Positions 39,056-49,737 are shown, counted from the stretch's first letter. The stretch is 64,000 bases of DNA from Serratia marcescens (GCF_029846115.1 NZ_JARVZZ010000001.1:3720001-3784000); one strand, 5' to 3'. Notes: generated by a model not told the origin, from the sequence alone. Numbers and translations: made by a program.

Positions 39056-39247
39056 TTAAGGGATATGAGGTTCGGAAATGTCTACGATGCGGCATATTTT
39101 AGTGTAGTTACCCGCCTTCTCACAGATCTTGTCCGTGACGAACATGCTAAGGTAGCCCAGCAACAGCAAGTAGCCGACCATGCACAGAATAAAGATAAGC
39201 GTTCTCACCGATAGCGACCAACCTGACAAGAGTATCCCGAGCATCAT
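39056..39247 (-). CDS. Possible 63-residue membrane protein
   Basis: Minus-strand frame MMLGILLSGWSLSVRTLIFI..., one long hydrophobic helix (TLIFILCMVGYLLLLGYLSM) followed by a soluble tail with two Cys. AGG precedes the second ATG (39244) by five bases. It ends 11 bases from the stop of the convergent membrane-protein gene. The frame is open farther upstream, so the start is uncertain. No homologue recognised. Confidence 0.42.
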   Translation of the reverse strand: MMLGILLSGWSLSVRTLIFILCMVGYLLLLGYLSMFVTDKICEKAGNYTKICRIVDISEPHIP

Positions 39248-39350
39248 AACCTGAATGAGGCGCTTTAAAAGGATTTCATGCGCGCATCGACCGCATCGGC
39301 GCACGTTCTGTAGTAACATTAAGCCACTACGCCCACCACCGGAAACGCCG

Positions 39351-39911
39351 ATGCACCATCTGATGTTAGACATTGAAACCCTGGATATAAAACCCAGCGC
39401 CGTCATTCTGGTGGTTGCGGCGGTGTTTTTCGATCCCCGAACCGGGGAACTGGGCGCCGAATTCGAAGCCGCCGTCAGCTGCCAGAAAGACCAACCGGGC
39501 CGTACCATCAGCCTGGACACGGTCGCCTGGTGGGCGAAACAGTCCGATGAAGCGCGCAAACAGGCCTTCGGCGGCACCGAGAGCCTGAAGCGCGTGCTGA
39601 GCAGCCTTAGCCGCTTCATCCATATGAACAGCACTGACACGGTGAAAGTCTGGGGCAACGGCAAAGAGTTCGACTGCGCGATCCTCGAACACGCCTTCCA
39701 GCAGTTGGAAATGCCCTGCCCGTGGAAATTCTGGGATACCCAGGACGTGCGCACGGTGATCACGCTGGCGGAACTCCACGGCTTTAACCCGAAAAAGGCC
39801 CGCCCGTTCGAAGGTATGCCGCATCGGGCGCTGGATGATGCTCGCCACCAGGCCCGTTATGTGGCCGATACCGTCTCGGCGCTCTATTACCGCCAAGGGG
39901 CGCAGCGCTGA
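39351..39911 (+). CDS. DEDD-type 3'-5' exonuclease (Rv2179c-like)
   Basis: 186 residues. Exo I motif MLDIETLDIKP (Asp, Glu) at the start, Exo II near FDCAILEHAFQQL, and Exo III HRALDDARHQARYV, all typical of the DEDDh superfamily; WGNGKEFD and W-rich segment (VAWWAKQSDEAR) match the Rv2179c-like exoribonuclease branch also found in phage and ExoVIII-like proteins. The substrate (RNA or DNA) is not deducible. Start ATG 39351; ribosome-binding site weak (GGAAACGCCG). Confidence 0.82.
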   Translation: MHHLMLDIETLDIKPSAVILVVAAVFFDPRTGELGAEFEAAVSCQKDQPGRTISLDTVAWWAKQSDEARKQAFGGTESLKRVLSSLSRFIHMNSTDTVKVWGNGKEFDCAILEHAFQQLEMPCPWKFWDTQDVRTVITLAELHGFNPKKARPFEGMPHRALDDARHQARYVADTVSALYYRQGAQR

Positions 39912-39988
39912 CCCGCTTTGCCCCTTTTCATTTGCCGCCAGAGTCTCTACTCTAGCCCTCTTTGTCACTCGGACGTGCCTTTCCTGTT

Positions 39989-41182
39989 ATGCAAAAGTTT
40001 CTGTTTATGCTTCTCAGCCTGGTGCTGCTCGGCCCATTAGGCATAGATCTTTATCTGCCGACCATTCCCGCCATTGCCGTCGGTTTGGGCAGCAGCGAAG
40101 CGCTGATCCAATCCACCATATCGCTGTTTATTCTGGTGCTCGGCCTCGGCCAGGTTATCGCCGGCCCGCTGGTGGATAACTATGGCCGCAAGCCGGTGGC
40201 GCTGGCCGGCATTATCCTCTACATGATCGGCGCCGCGATGGCGGCGCTGGCCACCAGTCCAACGGTTTTCATCGCTTCGCGTCTGCTGCAAGGCGTGGCG
40301 GTTTGCTGCACCGCCGTCGTCGCCTTCAGCGGCGTGCGCGATCGCCTGAACGGCGACGACGCCGCCCGCGCTTTCGGCTTTCTCAACGGCACGCTGAACA
40401 TCATCCCGGCGCTGGCGCCGCTGCTCGGCGGCCTGCTCGCCGAAGCCTTCGGCTGGCGTGCCCCCTTCTGGTTCCTGGTCGGCTACGCGCTGCTGGTGTT
40501 GGTGCTCATCGCGCTGCGCCTGCCGGAAACCCGCCCTGCCGACACCGTGCCGGTCAAGGGGCTGCCGGTGCGCCAATACGCGCGCATCCTCAGCGAACGC
40601 CGTTTTCTCTCCTTTGCAGTGGTGAACTCTGGGGCGATGGGCATGGCGCTGACCTACGTTTCTCTGGCACCGAACGTGCTGATGGGCACCGCCGGCCTGA
40701 CTCCGCTGCAATTCTCGCTGGTGTTCGGCGCCAACGGTTTCTGGATCATGCTGGTCAGCTTCTTCGCCAACCGCATCATCCACAAGGTCGGCCGTCCGGT
40801 TTGCCTGGCGACCGGCGGCATGTTGATGGGGCTGGGCTGTTTGGGCCTGCTGCTGGGCGTCATGCTGCTGCCCGCGGCGGCGCAAGCGCACTGGCTGGCG
40901 TATATGCTGCCGGTCGCCAGCGCCTGCGCCGGGTTGGCGTTCGTGATGGGCCCGGCTACCAGTTACGCGTTGGAACCGTACTCCAATGAGGCCGGCGTCG
41001 CGTCCGCGCTGGTCGGTTTCGTGCAGATGGCGGGCGGTGCCGCGTTGGGTCTGGTGGCAATGGCGTTGCCGCTGCAACCGAAGCTGTCGCTGGCGCTGGT
41101 GATGCTGGCAGGCTGCCTGCTGGCGCTGCACGCGCGGCGGCTCAGCAAGCAGATTAAAGGGCAGATAAAAAAAGTCGCCTGA
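39989..41182 (+). CDS. Bcr/CflA-family MFS drug-efflux transporter
   Basis: 397 residues with twelve predicted membrane helices. Signature of the 12-helix DHA1 family: GPLGIDLYLPTIPAI in helix 1, GPLVDNYGRKPVAL (motif A) after helix 2, and RLLQGVAVCC with FSGVRDRL. Closest by eye to Bcr/CflA/CmlA/MdtL exporters (chloramphenicol, bicyclomycin and similar). Proton-driven efflux is inferred. I start at ATG 39989 (MQKFLFMLLSL); nine upstream codons in frame are omitted. Convergent with dadX. Confidence 0.87.
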   Translation: MQKFLFMLLSLVLLGPLGIDLYLPTIPAIAVGLGSSEALIQSTISLFILVLGLGQVIAGPLVDNYGRKPVALAGIILYMIGAAMAALATSPTVFIASRLLQGVAVCCTAVVAFSGVRDRLNGDDAARAFGFLNGTLNIIPALAPLLGGLLAEAFGWRAPFWFLVGYALLVLVLIALRLPETRPADTVPVKGLPVRQYARILSERRFLSFAVVNSGAMGMALTYVSLAPNVLMGTAGLTPLQFSLVFGANGFWIMLVSFFANRIIHKVGRPVCLATGGMLMGLGCLGLLLGVMLLPAAAQAHWLAYMLPVASACAGLAFVMGPATSYALEPYSNEAGVASALVGFVQMAGGAALGLVAMALPLQPKLSLALVMLAGCLLALHARRLSKQIKGQIKKVA

Positions 41183-41196
41183 GCCGCGGCTCAGGC
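41177..41196. terminator. Palindrome spanning both convergent stops
   Basis: Perfect 20-base palindrome GCCTGAGCCGCGGCTCAGGC. It contains the TGA of the MFS gene (41180-41182) and the TGA of dadX (41191-41193 on the other strand). With seven A to its left it is a good terminator for dadX on the minus strand. Confidence 0.8.
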
Positions 41197-42264
41197 TTCA
41201 ATGGCGACCGGCACCCGCGCCGCTAACGCTGACAGCAGCTCATAGCCTAACGTTCCTGCCGCCGTGGCCACCTCGTCCACCGGCAGGCGTTTCCCCCACA
41301 GCTCCACTTCGGCGCCCAGGTCGACTTGCGGACAGGGCGTCAGATCCACCGCCAGCATATCCATCGATACCGTTCCCAGGGTGCGCGTCAGCACGCCGTC
41401 AACCCATACCGGCGTACCGGTCGGCGCATGACGCGGATAGCCGTCGGCGTAACCGCAGGCCACCACGCCGATGCGCTGCGCGCCGGCGGCGCTGTAACGG
41501 CCGCCGTACCCCACGCGATCGCCAGACTTCAGCTGCTGAATGCCAATGATCTCGCTGCTCAGCGTCATCGCCGGCTGCAGCCCCGTCGTCGCAACATCCT
41601 CCCAGCAACCGCTCGGCGAAGCGCCATACAGAATGATCCCAGGGCGGACCCAGCTACCGTGGGTCGAAGGGTGCCACAGCGTGGCGGCCGAGTTGGCCAG
41701 GCAGCGCGGCAACGGTATATCGGCTGCCGCCGCCTCGATAGTGGCCATCTGCTGGGTCACGCCTTCCGGGCCGTCGGCGGTGGCGAAATGGCTCATCAGC
41801 GTAAGCTCGCCGATATTGGCAACCGCCTGCGCCCTGCGCCACACCTCATGCAGCCGATCGGGTGCGAACCCTAACCGATTCATGCCGCTGTTCACTTTCA
41901 GATAGACATTGAGCGGCGCGTTCAGCGTGGCGTCGGCGATCGCCGCCAGTTGCCAGTCGCTGTGCACCGCCGTCGTCAGGCGATAACGGTCGAGCAACGC
42001 CAGATCCTGCGGCTGGAAAAAACCCTCCAGCAGTAGAATCGGCCCTTGCCAACCCGACTCGCGCAACAGCACCGCTTCGGCCAGATCCAGCATGGCGAAG
42101 CCGTCGGTTTGCGCCATGCTGCGCCAAACGTGTTTGATGCCGTGGCCATAGGCGTTGGCCTTGACCACCGCCCAGACTTTGGCGCCGGCGGCGAAACGGC
42201 GCACCACCTGCAGGTTATTTTCAATCGCGCCGAGATGCATCGTGGCGGTTATGGGACGGGGCAT
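41191..42264 (-). CDS. dadX: Catabolic alanine racemase DadX
   Basis: 357-residue PLP enzyme interconverting L- and D-alanine. PLP lysine K35 in [11 protein letters not shown]; the second catalytic base is the Tyr of RVGYGGRYS in the C-terminal domain; SMDMLAVDL is also conserved. Location 76 bases after dadA and in the same direction marks it as the catabolic DadX rather than the housekeeping Alr. Together they convert L-alanine to D-alanine to pyruvate. Confidence 0.95.
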   Translation of the reverse strand: MPRPITATMHLGAIENNLQVVRRFAAGAKVWAVVKANAYGHGIKHVWRSMAQTDGFAMLDLAEAVLLRESGWQGPILLLEGFFQPQDLALLDRYRLTTAVHSDWQLAAIADATLNAPLNVYLKVNSGMNRLGFAPDRLHEVWRRAQAVANIGELTLMSHFATADGPEGVTQQMATIEAAAADIPLPRCLANSAATLWHPSTHGSWVRPGIILYGASPSGCWEDVATTGLQPAMTLSSEIIGIQQLKSGDRVGYGGRYSAAGAQRIGVVACGYADGYPRHAPTGTPVWVDGVLTRTLGTVSMDMLAVDLTPCPQVDLGAEVELWGKRLPVDEVATAAGTLGYELLSALAARVPVAIEA

Positions 42265-42340
42265 CGCTTCTCCTTGGGGCAGCGTACAGCGGCCACGCGC
42301 GCCTGCGCGTGGCCGGTAAAGTCTATGACAGCGTCGACGA

Positions 42341-43645
42341 TTAACGTGCGGGATGCACGTCGTTCAGCGGAACCGCGTGTTGCTGGCGAAACCCGGCGCT
42401 GTAACGCGCCACCGCCAGATCATCGGAAGGGATCGCCGGCGTAATGCCGGACATCAGATCGGACAACAACTGCCCGGAACCGCAGGCCATCGTCCAGCCC
42501 AACGTGCCATGCCCGGTATTGAGATACAGATTCTTCAGCGAAGTGCGGCCGACAATTGGCGTGCCGTCCGGCGTCATCGGCCGCAGGCCGGTCCAGAACG
42601 TCGCCTCTTCCACTCTGCCACCGTTCGGGTAGAGATCGCGCACCACCATCTCCAGCGTTTCGCGCCGTTTTTGCTCCAGCTGCGTATTGAAACCGACGAT
42701 CTCCGCCATGCCGCCAACGCGAATACGCTGGTCGAAGCGCGTGATGGCGATTTTATACGTCTCATCCAATACCGTAGAGAACGGCGCCGCCGCTTCGTCG
42801 GTGATAGGTATGGTCAACGAATAGCCTTTCAGCGGGTAAACCGGAATGGACACCAGGCCGCGTAGCAGCGCCGTGGAATACGAGCCGAACGCCACCACAT
42901 AGCTGTCGGCCTTGAACACGTCCTCGCCACACTGCACGCCAGCGATCTTGTCGCCTTCCACCAGCAGACGATCGACGCTGCGGTTGAACAGGAAGGTTAC
43001 GCCCGCCTGCTCTGCCATCTTCGCCAACTGTTGCGTAAACAGCTGGCAATCGCCGGTTTCGTCATTCGGCAGCTGCAGGCCACCGGTCAGCTTGTGCGCC
43101 ACCTGCGCCAGCGCCGGCTCGACGCTGCCGAGCTGGCTGGCCTCCAGCAGTTTGTAAGGCACACCGGCATCTTCCAATACCGCAATGTCTTTCGCTGCGT
43201 TTTCGAACTGTTGTTGGGTGCGAAACAGCTGCAGCGTGCCGCCCTGGCGACCTTCGTACTGGATGCCGGTTTCCTGACGCAGCGCCTTGATACAATCGCG
43301 GCTGTATTCCGCCAAGCGCACCATGCGGCCTTTGTTGGTCATGTAGTGTTCGGTGTTGCAGTTTTTCAGCATCTGCCACATCCAGTTCAACTGGAAGCTG
43401 CTGCCGTCGAGGCGGATCGCTAACGGCGCATGGCGCTGGAACATCCACTTGATGGCCTTCAGCGGCACGCCCGGTGCCGCCCAGGGTGCGGCATAACCCG
43501 GTGAAATCTGCCCGGCGTTCGCCGCGCTGGTTTCCAATGCAGGACCTGGCTGACGATCGATCACCGTCACCTCATGCCCCGCCTTCGCCAAATACCAGGC
43601 ACTGGCTACGCCCACCACTCCACTACCTAAAATTACCACTCGCAT
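42341..43645 (-). CDS. dadA: D-amino acid dehydrogenase small subunit DadA
   Basis: 434-residue FAD-dependent, membrane-associated dehydrogenase that oxidises D-alanine to pyruvate and passes electrons to the respiratory chain. GxGxxG dinucleotide motif [17 protein letters not shown] at the N-terminus, [22 protein letters not shown] shortly after, and the C-terminal FAD motif [19 protein letters not shown] 43645 gives the E. coli start (MRVVILGSG); a GTG just before it is also in frame. GGAG lies seven bases upstream of the GTG. Confidence 0.97.
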   Translation of the reverse strand: MRVVILGSGVVGVASAWYLAKAGHEVTVIDRQPGPALETSAANAGQISPGYAAPWAAPGVPLKAIKWMFQRHAPLAIRLDGSSFQLNWMWQMLKNCNTEHYMTNKGRMVRLAEYSRDCIKALRQETGIQYEGRQGGTLQLFRTQQQFENAAKDIAVLEDAGVPYKLLEASQLGSVEPALAQVAHKLTGGLQLPNDETGDCQLFTQQLAKMAEQAGVTFLFNRSVDRLLVEGDKIAGVQCGEDVFKADSYVVAFGSYSTALLRGLVSIPVYPLKGYSLTIPITDEAAAPFSTVLDETYKIAITRFDQRIRVGGMAEIVGFNTQLEQKRRETLEMVVRDLYPNGGRVEEATFWTGLRPMTPDGTPIVGRTSLKNLYLNTGHGTLGWTMACGSGQLLSDLMSGITPAIPSDDLAVARYSAGFRQQHAVPLNDVHPAR

Positions 43646-44185
43646 CACTGACTCCAGCCCAAGGCTTCACAAAGCATAATCTTCTGCTCACAGGAAATTA
43701 ACTCAGTGAAAAAATCCGTCCAACAACTTCGTCATCAAACGTGACAATATTCACAATTAATTTATCGTCGATGGGGCGTACATTTGCAATAGTCGCCCGA
43801 AAATAGCGATAAGATGCGGTTTAGAGGGGATTATGGCGTCATACCGCCACTGAATTGATAGCAACGCTATCAATGATAGCACTCAAAAAAGGCGTAATAA
43901 GCAACATTGATTTAACAGAATATAAAAATACCAGCCATCATATAGACAGAATAAAAACCCAACAAAATAAAAAATACCAACATAACAAACAAAGAGAGCC
44001 TCCTCCCTCCGCAGCAGAAAAATCGCGCAAAATTTCAGCTGCCGTTAACCTTATTTTCACTACTGGATTAAAACAGCCGAGCCCTGAGCCCCGCCCGTTT
44101 AAGTTGAACGCTGCAGCACGATATGAACGTTGAAGCCAGAAGCCGATCCTAAAGTTCATATTGTCGCTTTTCTGGAGAACCCTTT
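43646..44185. other. dadA-upstream region
   Basis: 540 bases, AT-rich from 43850 to 44060. Left part: dadA promoter region with a CRP site. A 92-codon + strand frame (43855-44133) is Lys/Asn-rich without a ribosome-binding site and is not called. The right end is the short leader of the next gene (CTGGAG before it). Confidence 0.5.
43740..43755. promoter_or_regulatory. CRP site upstream of dadAX
   Basis: Read on the minus strand TGTGAATATTGTCACG, matching TGTGA-N6-TCACA at nine of ten positions, about 95 bases before the dadA start. The E. coli dad operon is known to be under CRP and Lrp control. Confidence 0.72.
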
Positions 44186-44503
44186 ATGTTCATCGCCATC
44201 TACCAGTTCTCAGTCAAAACCGGACACGAACACGCCTTTCGCCTGGCCTGGCTTGAGTTGACCCAAGGGATCTATCTGCAGCGCGGCAGCCTTGGCTCGC
44301 GCCTGCATCGAGATATGAGCGGGAAGTTTATCGGCTATGCGCAGTGGCCAAGCCGAGCCGCATGGGAAAACGCCGGTGATATTCAGTTGGATGAACGCTA
44401 CCGGCAAGCCCGGGAACGAATGCGTGCGACCCTGTTGGCGGATGAAACGCTATTTGAAATGGCAGTGACGGATGATTACCTGCAAATCAGAGCGTTTGAC
44501 TGA
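44186..44503 (+). CDS. ABM-fold (antibiotic biosynthesis monooxygenase-like) protein
   Basis: 105 residues with a dimeric alpha+beta barrel pattern: FIAIYQFSVKTGHEHAFRLAWLELT, the aromatic/hydrophobic strand FIGYAQWPSRAAW and DERYRQARERMRA. Proteins of this ABM type include quinol monooxygenases and haem-degrading or stress enzymes; here there is no cofactor signature, so the reaction is unknown. ATG follows CTGGAGAACCCTTT. A strong hairpin follows the stop. Confidence 0.75.
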   Translation: MFIAIYQFSVKTGHEHAFRLAWLELTQGIYLQRGSLGSRLHRDMSGKFIGYAQWPSRAAWENAGDIQLDERYRQARERMRATLLADETLFEMAVTDDYLQIRAFD

Positions 44504-44504
44504 G

Positions 44505-44530
44505 CACAAGCCCACATAAGCGGGCTTGTG
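44505..44530. terminator. Hairpin between ABM gene and zinT
   Basis: CACAAGCCC (44505-44513), loop ACATAAGC, GGGCTTGTG (44522-44530), between convergent stops; no U-tract. Confidence 0.65.
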
Positions 44531-44550
44531 GTGGACGGGAGGGAGCGGCA

Positions 44551-45201
44551 TCAATGATGCAGCATCTCGTCCACGACTTCTTTGGTCTGCAGTTGGAATG
44601 GGTAGTAAGTCGGCCAGTTATCCATTTCTTTCAGCAACGCTTCCTGCGACGTGTTGCCCATAAAGATATGGAAATGCGCCGATTTGCGCGGGCCGATAAT
44701 GTGATCGCTGAACTGCACGAATTTCGGCGCCAGGCTGCCGGCATCCTGGCATTCGAACAGATAACGCACGCCCTTCTTACCAGAGACATACGTCAGGATC
44801 TTATGCCCGGCGTACTTATACTGACAAGCGCTGGATTGGTCGCCGCGGTGAAACTCCATGACGCCGTTTTCAATGCCGATGGTATCCACATCGGTGGCGT
44901 ACCCTTTGCGGTAATACGCCTTCACTTCTGCGAAGGTCTTGCTCTTATCCTGCGCCGCTTTCTTCTTGAACACCGGGTCGAGCTCCCCATTGAGCAGGTA
45001 AGGGTACACGGATTGCCACACGCCCTCCCAATCCGCCAGGTTGCGATCTTTGACGTCTTTATCGTCGAACACGCCCGCCTCGGCCTTTTTTTCCACTTCC
45101 GTAAGTGGTTTGCCATGTGAATGATGCCCGTGGGCAAAAGCCTGCCCGCTGATAAACAACGCGGCCAGCGCCACCGCCACTTTACCCAAATGCCTCGCCA
45201 A
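44551..45201 (-). CDS. zinT: Zinc/cadmium-binding periplasmic protein ZinT
   Basis: 216-residue periplasmic metal chaperone that helps ZnuA scavenge zinc. Signal peptide ([16 protein letters not shown]) followed by a His-rich metal-binding segment HGHHSHGK; the lipocalin-like domain has WQSVYPYL and the metal-site histidines in AHFHIFMG. The start is TTG 45201, six bases after AAGGAG, which gives exactly the E. coli length; no ATG fits. A Zur box is in the promoter. Confidence 0.95.
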   Translation of the reverse strand: MARHLGKVAVALAALFISGQAFAHGHHSHGKPLTEVEKKAEAGVFDDKDVKDRNLADWEGVWQSVYPYLLNGELDPVFKKKAAQDKSKTFAEVKAYYRKGYATDVDTIGIENGVMEFHRGDQSSACQYKYAGHKILTYVSGKKGVRYLFECQDAGSLAPKFVQFSDHIIGPRKSAHFHIFMGNTSQEALLKEMDNWPTYYPFQLQTKEVVDEMLHH

Positions 45202-45233
45202 AATGCGCTCCTTGTCTGTTATTGAGAAAATTA

Positions 45234-45254
45234 AAAGTTACAATATAACATAAC
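45234..45254. promoter_or_regulatory. Zur box of zinT
   Basis: On the minus strand GTTATGTTATATTGTAACTTT, a dyad matching the Zur consensus (around ATGTTATANTATAACAT). It lies 33-53 bases before the zinT start, where it could overlap the promoter. Confidence 0.72.
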
Positions 45255-45497
45255 AATTTTCAATCCCTGTCGTACAACAGGCATGTGTTGCACGCCCTTG
45301 CCGCAGGGCTATACTCGGAGAAGACGCGCGGTGCTGTGCCGCCCTCTGCCGGGACGGGCGTCGAATTGACCGCCGTTTGCTCCTTTGCGTGCCGGCATTT
45401 TTATTTCACTGATTTGCAATGGTTAATTATGACTTGAACTATGCTTGTTACAGGGTCTGCCGTTCGAGCAAGACCCGTGAATAATGAGGGTGCGCTG

Positions 45498-47033
45498 ATG
45501 ACTACTTCAACACATGAAAAGGTTAAGGATGATAAACGTCTGAGCGATGGACCGGACTGGACGTTCGAACTGCTGCAGGTGTATTTGGAGCAGATCGACC
45601 GCGTCGCCAAGCATTACCGGCTCGACACCTACCCCCATCAGATCGAGGTGATCACCTCCGAGCAGATGATGGACGCCTATTCGAGCGTCGGCATGCCGAT
45701 CAACTATACCCATTGGTCCTTCGGTAAGAAGTTCATCGAAACCGAACAGCGCTACAAACAGGGCCAGCAAGGGCTGGCGTATGAAATCGTCATCAACTCC
45801 AATCCCTGCATTGCCTACCTGATGGAGGAGAACACCATCACCATGCAGGCGCTGGTGATGGCGCACGCCTGCTATGGCCACAACTCGTTCTTCAAGAATA
45901 ACTACCTGTTCCGCAGCTGGACCGACGCCAGCTCCATCGTCGATTATCTGCTGTTCGCCCGCCACTACATCAGCCAGTGCGAAGAACGCTACGGCGTCGA
46001 TGAAGTGGAGCGGTTGCTGGACTCCTGCCACGCGCTGATGAGCTATGGGGTCGACAGGTACAAACGCCCGCAGAAGATCTCACTGGTGGAAGAGAAAGCG
46101 CGCCAGAAAAGCCGCGAAGAGTATCTGCAAAGCCAAGTGAACACGCTATGGAAGACCTTGCCGCGCGTCGAGCGCGAAGAGTCGCCGGAGCAGGCGCGTC
46201 GCTATCCAAGCGAACCGCAGGAAAATATCCTCTATTTTATCGAGAAGAATGCGCCGTTGCTGGAACCCTGGCAGCGTGAGGTGCTGCGCATCGTGCGCAA
46301 AGTCAGCCAGTATTTCTACCCGCAAAAACAGACTCAGGTGATGAACGAGGGTTGGGCCACCTTCTGGCACTACACCATCCTCAACCATTTGTACGACGAG
46401 GGCCGCGTGACCGAGCGGTTTATGCTGGAGTTTTTGCACAGTCACACCAACGTGGTGTATCAGCCGCCATACAACAGCCCGTACTATAACGGCATCAACC
46501 CTTATGCGCTGGGCTTCGCCATGTTCCAGGACATCAAGCGCATCTGCCAATCGCCGACCGAAGAAGACCGCTACTGGTTCCCGGACATCGCCGGCAAAGA
46601 CTGGCTGGACACCTTGCACTTCGCCATGCGCGATTTCAAGGACGAGAGCTTTATCAGCCAGTTCCTGTCGCCCAAAGTGATGCGCGATTTCCGGTTGTTC
46701 ACCGTGCTGGACGACGATCGCAACAACTATCTGGAGATTGCCGCGATCCATAACGAAGCCGGTTACCGGGCAATCCGCCAGGAACTGTCGGCACAATACA
46801 ACCTGAGCAACCATGAGCCGAATATTCAGATCTGGAACGTGGATCTGCGCGGCGACCGCTCGCTGACGTTGCGCTATATCCCGCAGGAGCGCGCGCCGCT
46901 GGACAAGAGCCGCCGCGACGTGTTGAAGCACCTGCATCGCCTGTGGGGCTTCGACGTGATCCTCGAGCAGCAAAACGAAGACGGCAGCGTGGAGTTGCTC
47001 GACCGTTGCCCGCCGCGGCCGACGCCGCTGTAA
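45498..47033 (+). CDS. ycgB: SpoVR family protein YcgB
   Basis: 511-residue cytoplasmic protein almost identical to E. coli YcgB (510) over most of its length, e.g. PHQIEVITSEQMMDAYSSVG, CYGHNSFFKNNYLF and MNEGWATFWHYTILNHLYD. SpoVR of Bacillus affects the spore cortex; in Gram-negatives the role is unknown, but it co-occurs with YeaG and YeaH, which lie 10 kb away here. Start ATG 45498 (MTTSTHEK); 19 upstream codons in the frame lack similarity. Terminator shared with fadR. Confidence 0.96.
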   Translation: MTTSTHEKVKDDKRLSDGPDWTFELLQVYLEQIDRVAKHYRLDTYPHQIEVITSEQMMDAYSSVGMPINYTHWSFGKKFIETEQRYKQGQQGLAYEIVINSNPCIAYLMEENTITMQALVMAHACYGHNSFFKNNYLFRSWTDASSIVDYLLFARHYISQCEERYGVDEVERLLDSCHALMSYGVDRYKRPQKISLVEEKARQKSREEYLQSQVNTLWKTLPRVEREESPEQARRYPSEPQENILYFIEKNAPLLEPWQREVLRIVRKVSQYFYPQKQTQVMNEGWATFWHYTILNHLYDEGRVTERFMLEFLHSHTNVVYQPPYNSPYYNGINPYALGFAMFQDIKRICQSPTEEDRYWFPDIAGKDWLDTLHFAMRDFKDESFISQFLSPKVMRDFRLFTVLDDDRNNYLEIAAIHNEAGYRAIRQELSAQYNLSNHEPNIQIWNVDLRGDRSLTLRYIPQERAPLDKSRRDVLKHLHRLWGFDVILEQQNEDGSVELLDRCPPRPTPL

Positions 47034-47049
47034 CTGCCACAACGAAAAA

Positions 47050-47067
47050 GGGCGCCGCATGGCGCCC
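47050..47067. terminator. Bidirectional terminator ycgB/fadR
   Basis: GGGCGCC-GCAT-GGCGCCC with A5 on the left and TTTCTT on the right, between convergent genes. Confidence 0.88.
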
Positions 47068-47088
47068 TTTCTTATTCATTACACGCGA

Positions 47089-47808
47089 TCAGCGGCGCGC
47101 TTCGGTCAGATCGCTTGGCATAGTGCCCTGCATGCTCTGCCAAATCGCCCCGCTGTCTTTACCGTAGTTGCGCACGGTATCCATCACCTGGTCGTACAGC
47201 TTCTCATGGCACAGCGTGGACAGCTTACTGTAGAAGGTCAGCGCCAGCTTGCGCGCTTCCGGGTTAGAGAAGTAGTAACGGCCCACGCGGGTGTACAGCC
47301 CTTTCAGACCGTTGAAAATCAGGCCGTAGATCGGGTTGCCGGAAGCGAACGCCAGGCCGCGGAAGATCTCATAATCGAGCAGGTTGAAAGCATCCGCCTG
47401 ATCTTCTACCTCGGCGGCCTTCGCCAGCACTTCCTGGGCCTGTTCCGGATGATTGCGCACCGCGGCGCGAATAAAGATCGACGCGATATTGGTGCGCACG
47501 GACAACAGGTTATCGATCAACTGCGGGACGCTTTTGTGATCGAGACGGGCTACGGTCTCAAGAATATTGAGGCCGGACGTTTCCCAGAAATTGTTCACTT
47601 TGGTCGGTTTGCCATGTTGAATGGTCAACCAGCCATCGCGGGCCAGACGTTGCAACACTTCACGTAACGTGGTGCGCGTGACGCCAATCAACTCCGAAAG
47701 CTCACGCTCCGCGGGCAAAATAGAGCCAGGGGGGAAGCGATTATTCCAAATACTCTCAATAATGTACTCTTCCGCGAAACCGGCAGGACTCTGCGCCTTT
47801 ATGACCAT
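47089..47808 (-). CDS. fadR: Fatty-acid metabolism regulator FadR
   Basis: 239-residue GntR-family repressor/activator; exactly the E. coli length. Winged helix-turn-helix at the start ([48 protein letters not shown], segment 13-60). The C-terminal all-helical domain binds long-chain acyl-CoA, which releases DNA. Represses fad genes and activates fabA/fabB. Divergent from nhaB, as in E. coli. Confidence 0.98.
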   Translation of the reverse strand: MVIKAQSPAGFAEEYIIESIWNNRFPPGSILPAERELSELIGVTRTTLREVLQRLARDGWLTIQHGKPTKVNNFWETSGLNILETVARLDHKSVPQLIDNLLSVRTNIASIFIRAAVRNHPEQAQEVLAKAAEVEDQADAFNLLDYEIFRGLAFASGNPIYGLIFNGLKGLYTRVGRYYFSNPEARKLALTFYSKLSTLCHEKLYDQVMDTVRNYGKDSGAIWQSMQGTMPSDLTEARR

Positions 47809-48051
47809 GTGTTTGACGTTCCGTTGCGACGATAAAATCAGTAAAAGTAATCAGCTCATCATACCAGATCGTGCTGACATGACATAGCGTGAGCGAAAAA
47901 CAATAAACGAAAGTGTGCATAACGTGGCAAAAAACGAGCAAAAATACCGGTCGGAGGAATTTTCCTACCGTAAAACAAGCTCAGGTTGCGCACGCCCCCG
48001 CCGCATTGTTAGGGTACGTGCTACGACTGATTTAAGGATGCATAAAGGACA

Positions 48052-49617
48052 ATGGAAACAACCCTGCGCAGCGCCCTGCTCAAAAATTTTCTGGGGCAAT
48101 CTCCCGACTGGTACAAACTGACCATTCTCATTTTTCTGGCGATCAACCCCCTGGTGTTCTTTTTCGCCAGCCCGTTTATCGCGGGTTGGCTGCTGGTGGT
48201 CGAGTTCATCTTTACCCTGGCGATGGCTTTGAAATGCTACCCGCTGCTGCCGGGCGGCCTGCTGGCGCTGGAAGCCGTGGCCATCGGCATGACCAGCCCG
48301 GCGCAAGTTTCGCAGGAAATCGAACATAATCTGGAAGTGTTACTGCTGCTGATCTTTATGGTGGCCGGCATCTACTTTATGAAGCAGCTGCTGCTGTTCG
48401 TGTTCACCAAGCTGCTGCTCAATATCCGTTCGAAAACGCTGCTGTCGCTGGCGTTCTGCCTGGCCGCCGCCTTCCTTTCCGCCTTCCTCGATGCGCTGAC
48501 GGTCGTGGCGGTAGTGATCAGCGTGGCCACCGGCTTTTATTCCATCTATCACAACGTGACCTCAAATCGCCCCGATGGCGACATCGGCGATGACAGCAAT
48601 TTCGCCGGTGAAGAGCGTAAACAGACACTGGAGCAATTCCGTGCCTTTCTGCGCAGCCTGCTGATGCACGCCGGCGTCGGCACCGCGCTCGGCGGGGTCA
48701 TGACCATGGTGGGCGAGCCGCAAAACCTGATCATCGCCAAAAACGCAGGCTGGGGCTTTATCGATTTCTTCCTGCGTATGGCGCCGGTCACGCTGCCGGT
48801 GTTGGTGTGTGGCCTGCTGGTTTGTTGGCTGGTAGAACGTTTTCGCCTGTTTGGCTACGGCGCGCAATTGCCGGGAGCGGTGCGCGACGTGCTGAAAGAG
48901 TATGACCGCAAGGCCACCGCAGGCCGTAGCAAGCAAGAACGGCTCAAACTGGTGATGCAGGCGCTGATCGGCGTTTGGCTGGTGCTGGCGCTGGCCTTCC
49001 ACCTGGCAGAAGTGGGGCTGATCGGCCTGTCGGTCATCGTCCTCGCCACCTCCCTGTGCGGCGTGAACGACGAGCACGCCATCGGCAAAGCGTTCCAGGA
49101 AGCTCTGCCGTTCACCGCCCTGCTGACGGTATTTTTCACCGTGGTCGCGGTGATCATCGAACAGCACCTGTTCAGCCCGGTGATCCAGTTTGTGCTGCGC
49201 GCCGACCCCGCTTCTCAGCTTTCGCTGTTCTACCTGTTCAACGGCCTGCTGTCGTCGGTTTCCGACAACGTGTTCGTCGGTACGGTTTACATCAACGAGG
49301 CGCGCACCGCGCTGGAAACCGGCGCTATCGGGCTGAAGCAGTTCGAGCTGCTGGCGGTCGCCATCAATACCGGCACTAACCTGCCTTCGGTCGCCACCCC
49401 TAACGGCCAGGCGGCGTTTCTGTTCCTGCTGACGTCGGCATTGGCGCCGCTGGTACGTCTGTCGTATGGACGCATGGTGTGGATGGCCCTGCCTTATACG
49501 GTGGTGCTGACGGTAGTTGGCCTGCTGTGCGTCCAGCTCACCCTGGAGCCGGCGACCGAGCTGTTGACGCAGTGGCATTGGCTGACGCTGCCGCCCATCG
49601 ACGCCGTCGGCCACTGA
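48052..49617 (+). CDS. nhaB: Na+/H+ antiporter NhaB
   Basis: 521-residue inner-membrane sodium/proton antiporter with about twelve helices, matching E. coli NhaB (513) throughout: [19 protein letters not shown] and [16 protein letters not shown] are signature segments, and [21 protein letters not shown] follows near the C-terminus. Start ATG 48052 after AAAGGACA. Transcribed away from fadR. Confidence 0.97.
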   Translation: METTLRSALLKNFLGQSPDWYKLTILIFLAINPLVFFFASPFIAGWLLVVEFIFTLAMALKCYPLLPGGLLALEAVAIGMTSPAQVSQEIEHNLEVLLLLIFMVAGIYFMKQLLLFVFTKLLLNIRSKTLLSLAFCLAAAFLSAFLDALTVVAVVISVATGFYSIYHNVTSNRPDGDIGDDSNFAGEERKQTLEQFRAFLRSLLMHAGVGTALGGVMTMVGEPQNLIIAKNAGWGFIDFFLRMAPVTLPVLVCGLLVCWLVERFRLFGYGAQLPGAVRDVLKEYDRKATAGRSKQERLKLVMQALIGVWLVLALAFHLAEVGLIGLSVIVLATSLCGVNDEHAIGKAFQEALPFTALLTVFFTVVAVIIEQHLFSPVIQFVLRADPASQLSLFYLFNGLLSSVSDNVFVGTVYINEARTALETGAIGLKQFELLAVAINTGTNLPSVATPNGQAAFLFLLTSALAPLVRLSYGRMVWMALPYTVVLTVVGLLCVQLTLEPATELLTQWHWLTLPPIDAVGH

Positions 49618-49737
49618 GACGGCGCCGGCAGGGTGAACCGACTATTTTTACGCTGAATCCGGCCCAGGTGGCTGGCAGCGAGGGTGAATTGGTTTACACT
49701 GCCGGTTCAATTGCTTACTGCATGGAAGAATCTAGAT

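Noticed and set aside
43855..44133. 92-codon + strand frame upstream of the ABM gene
   Set aside because: Lys/Asn/Gln-rich reading of an AT-rich spacer, without RBS or domain.
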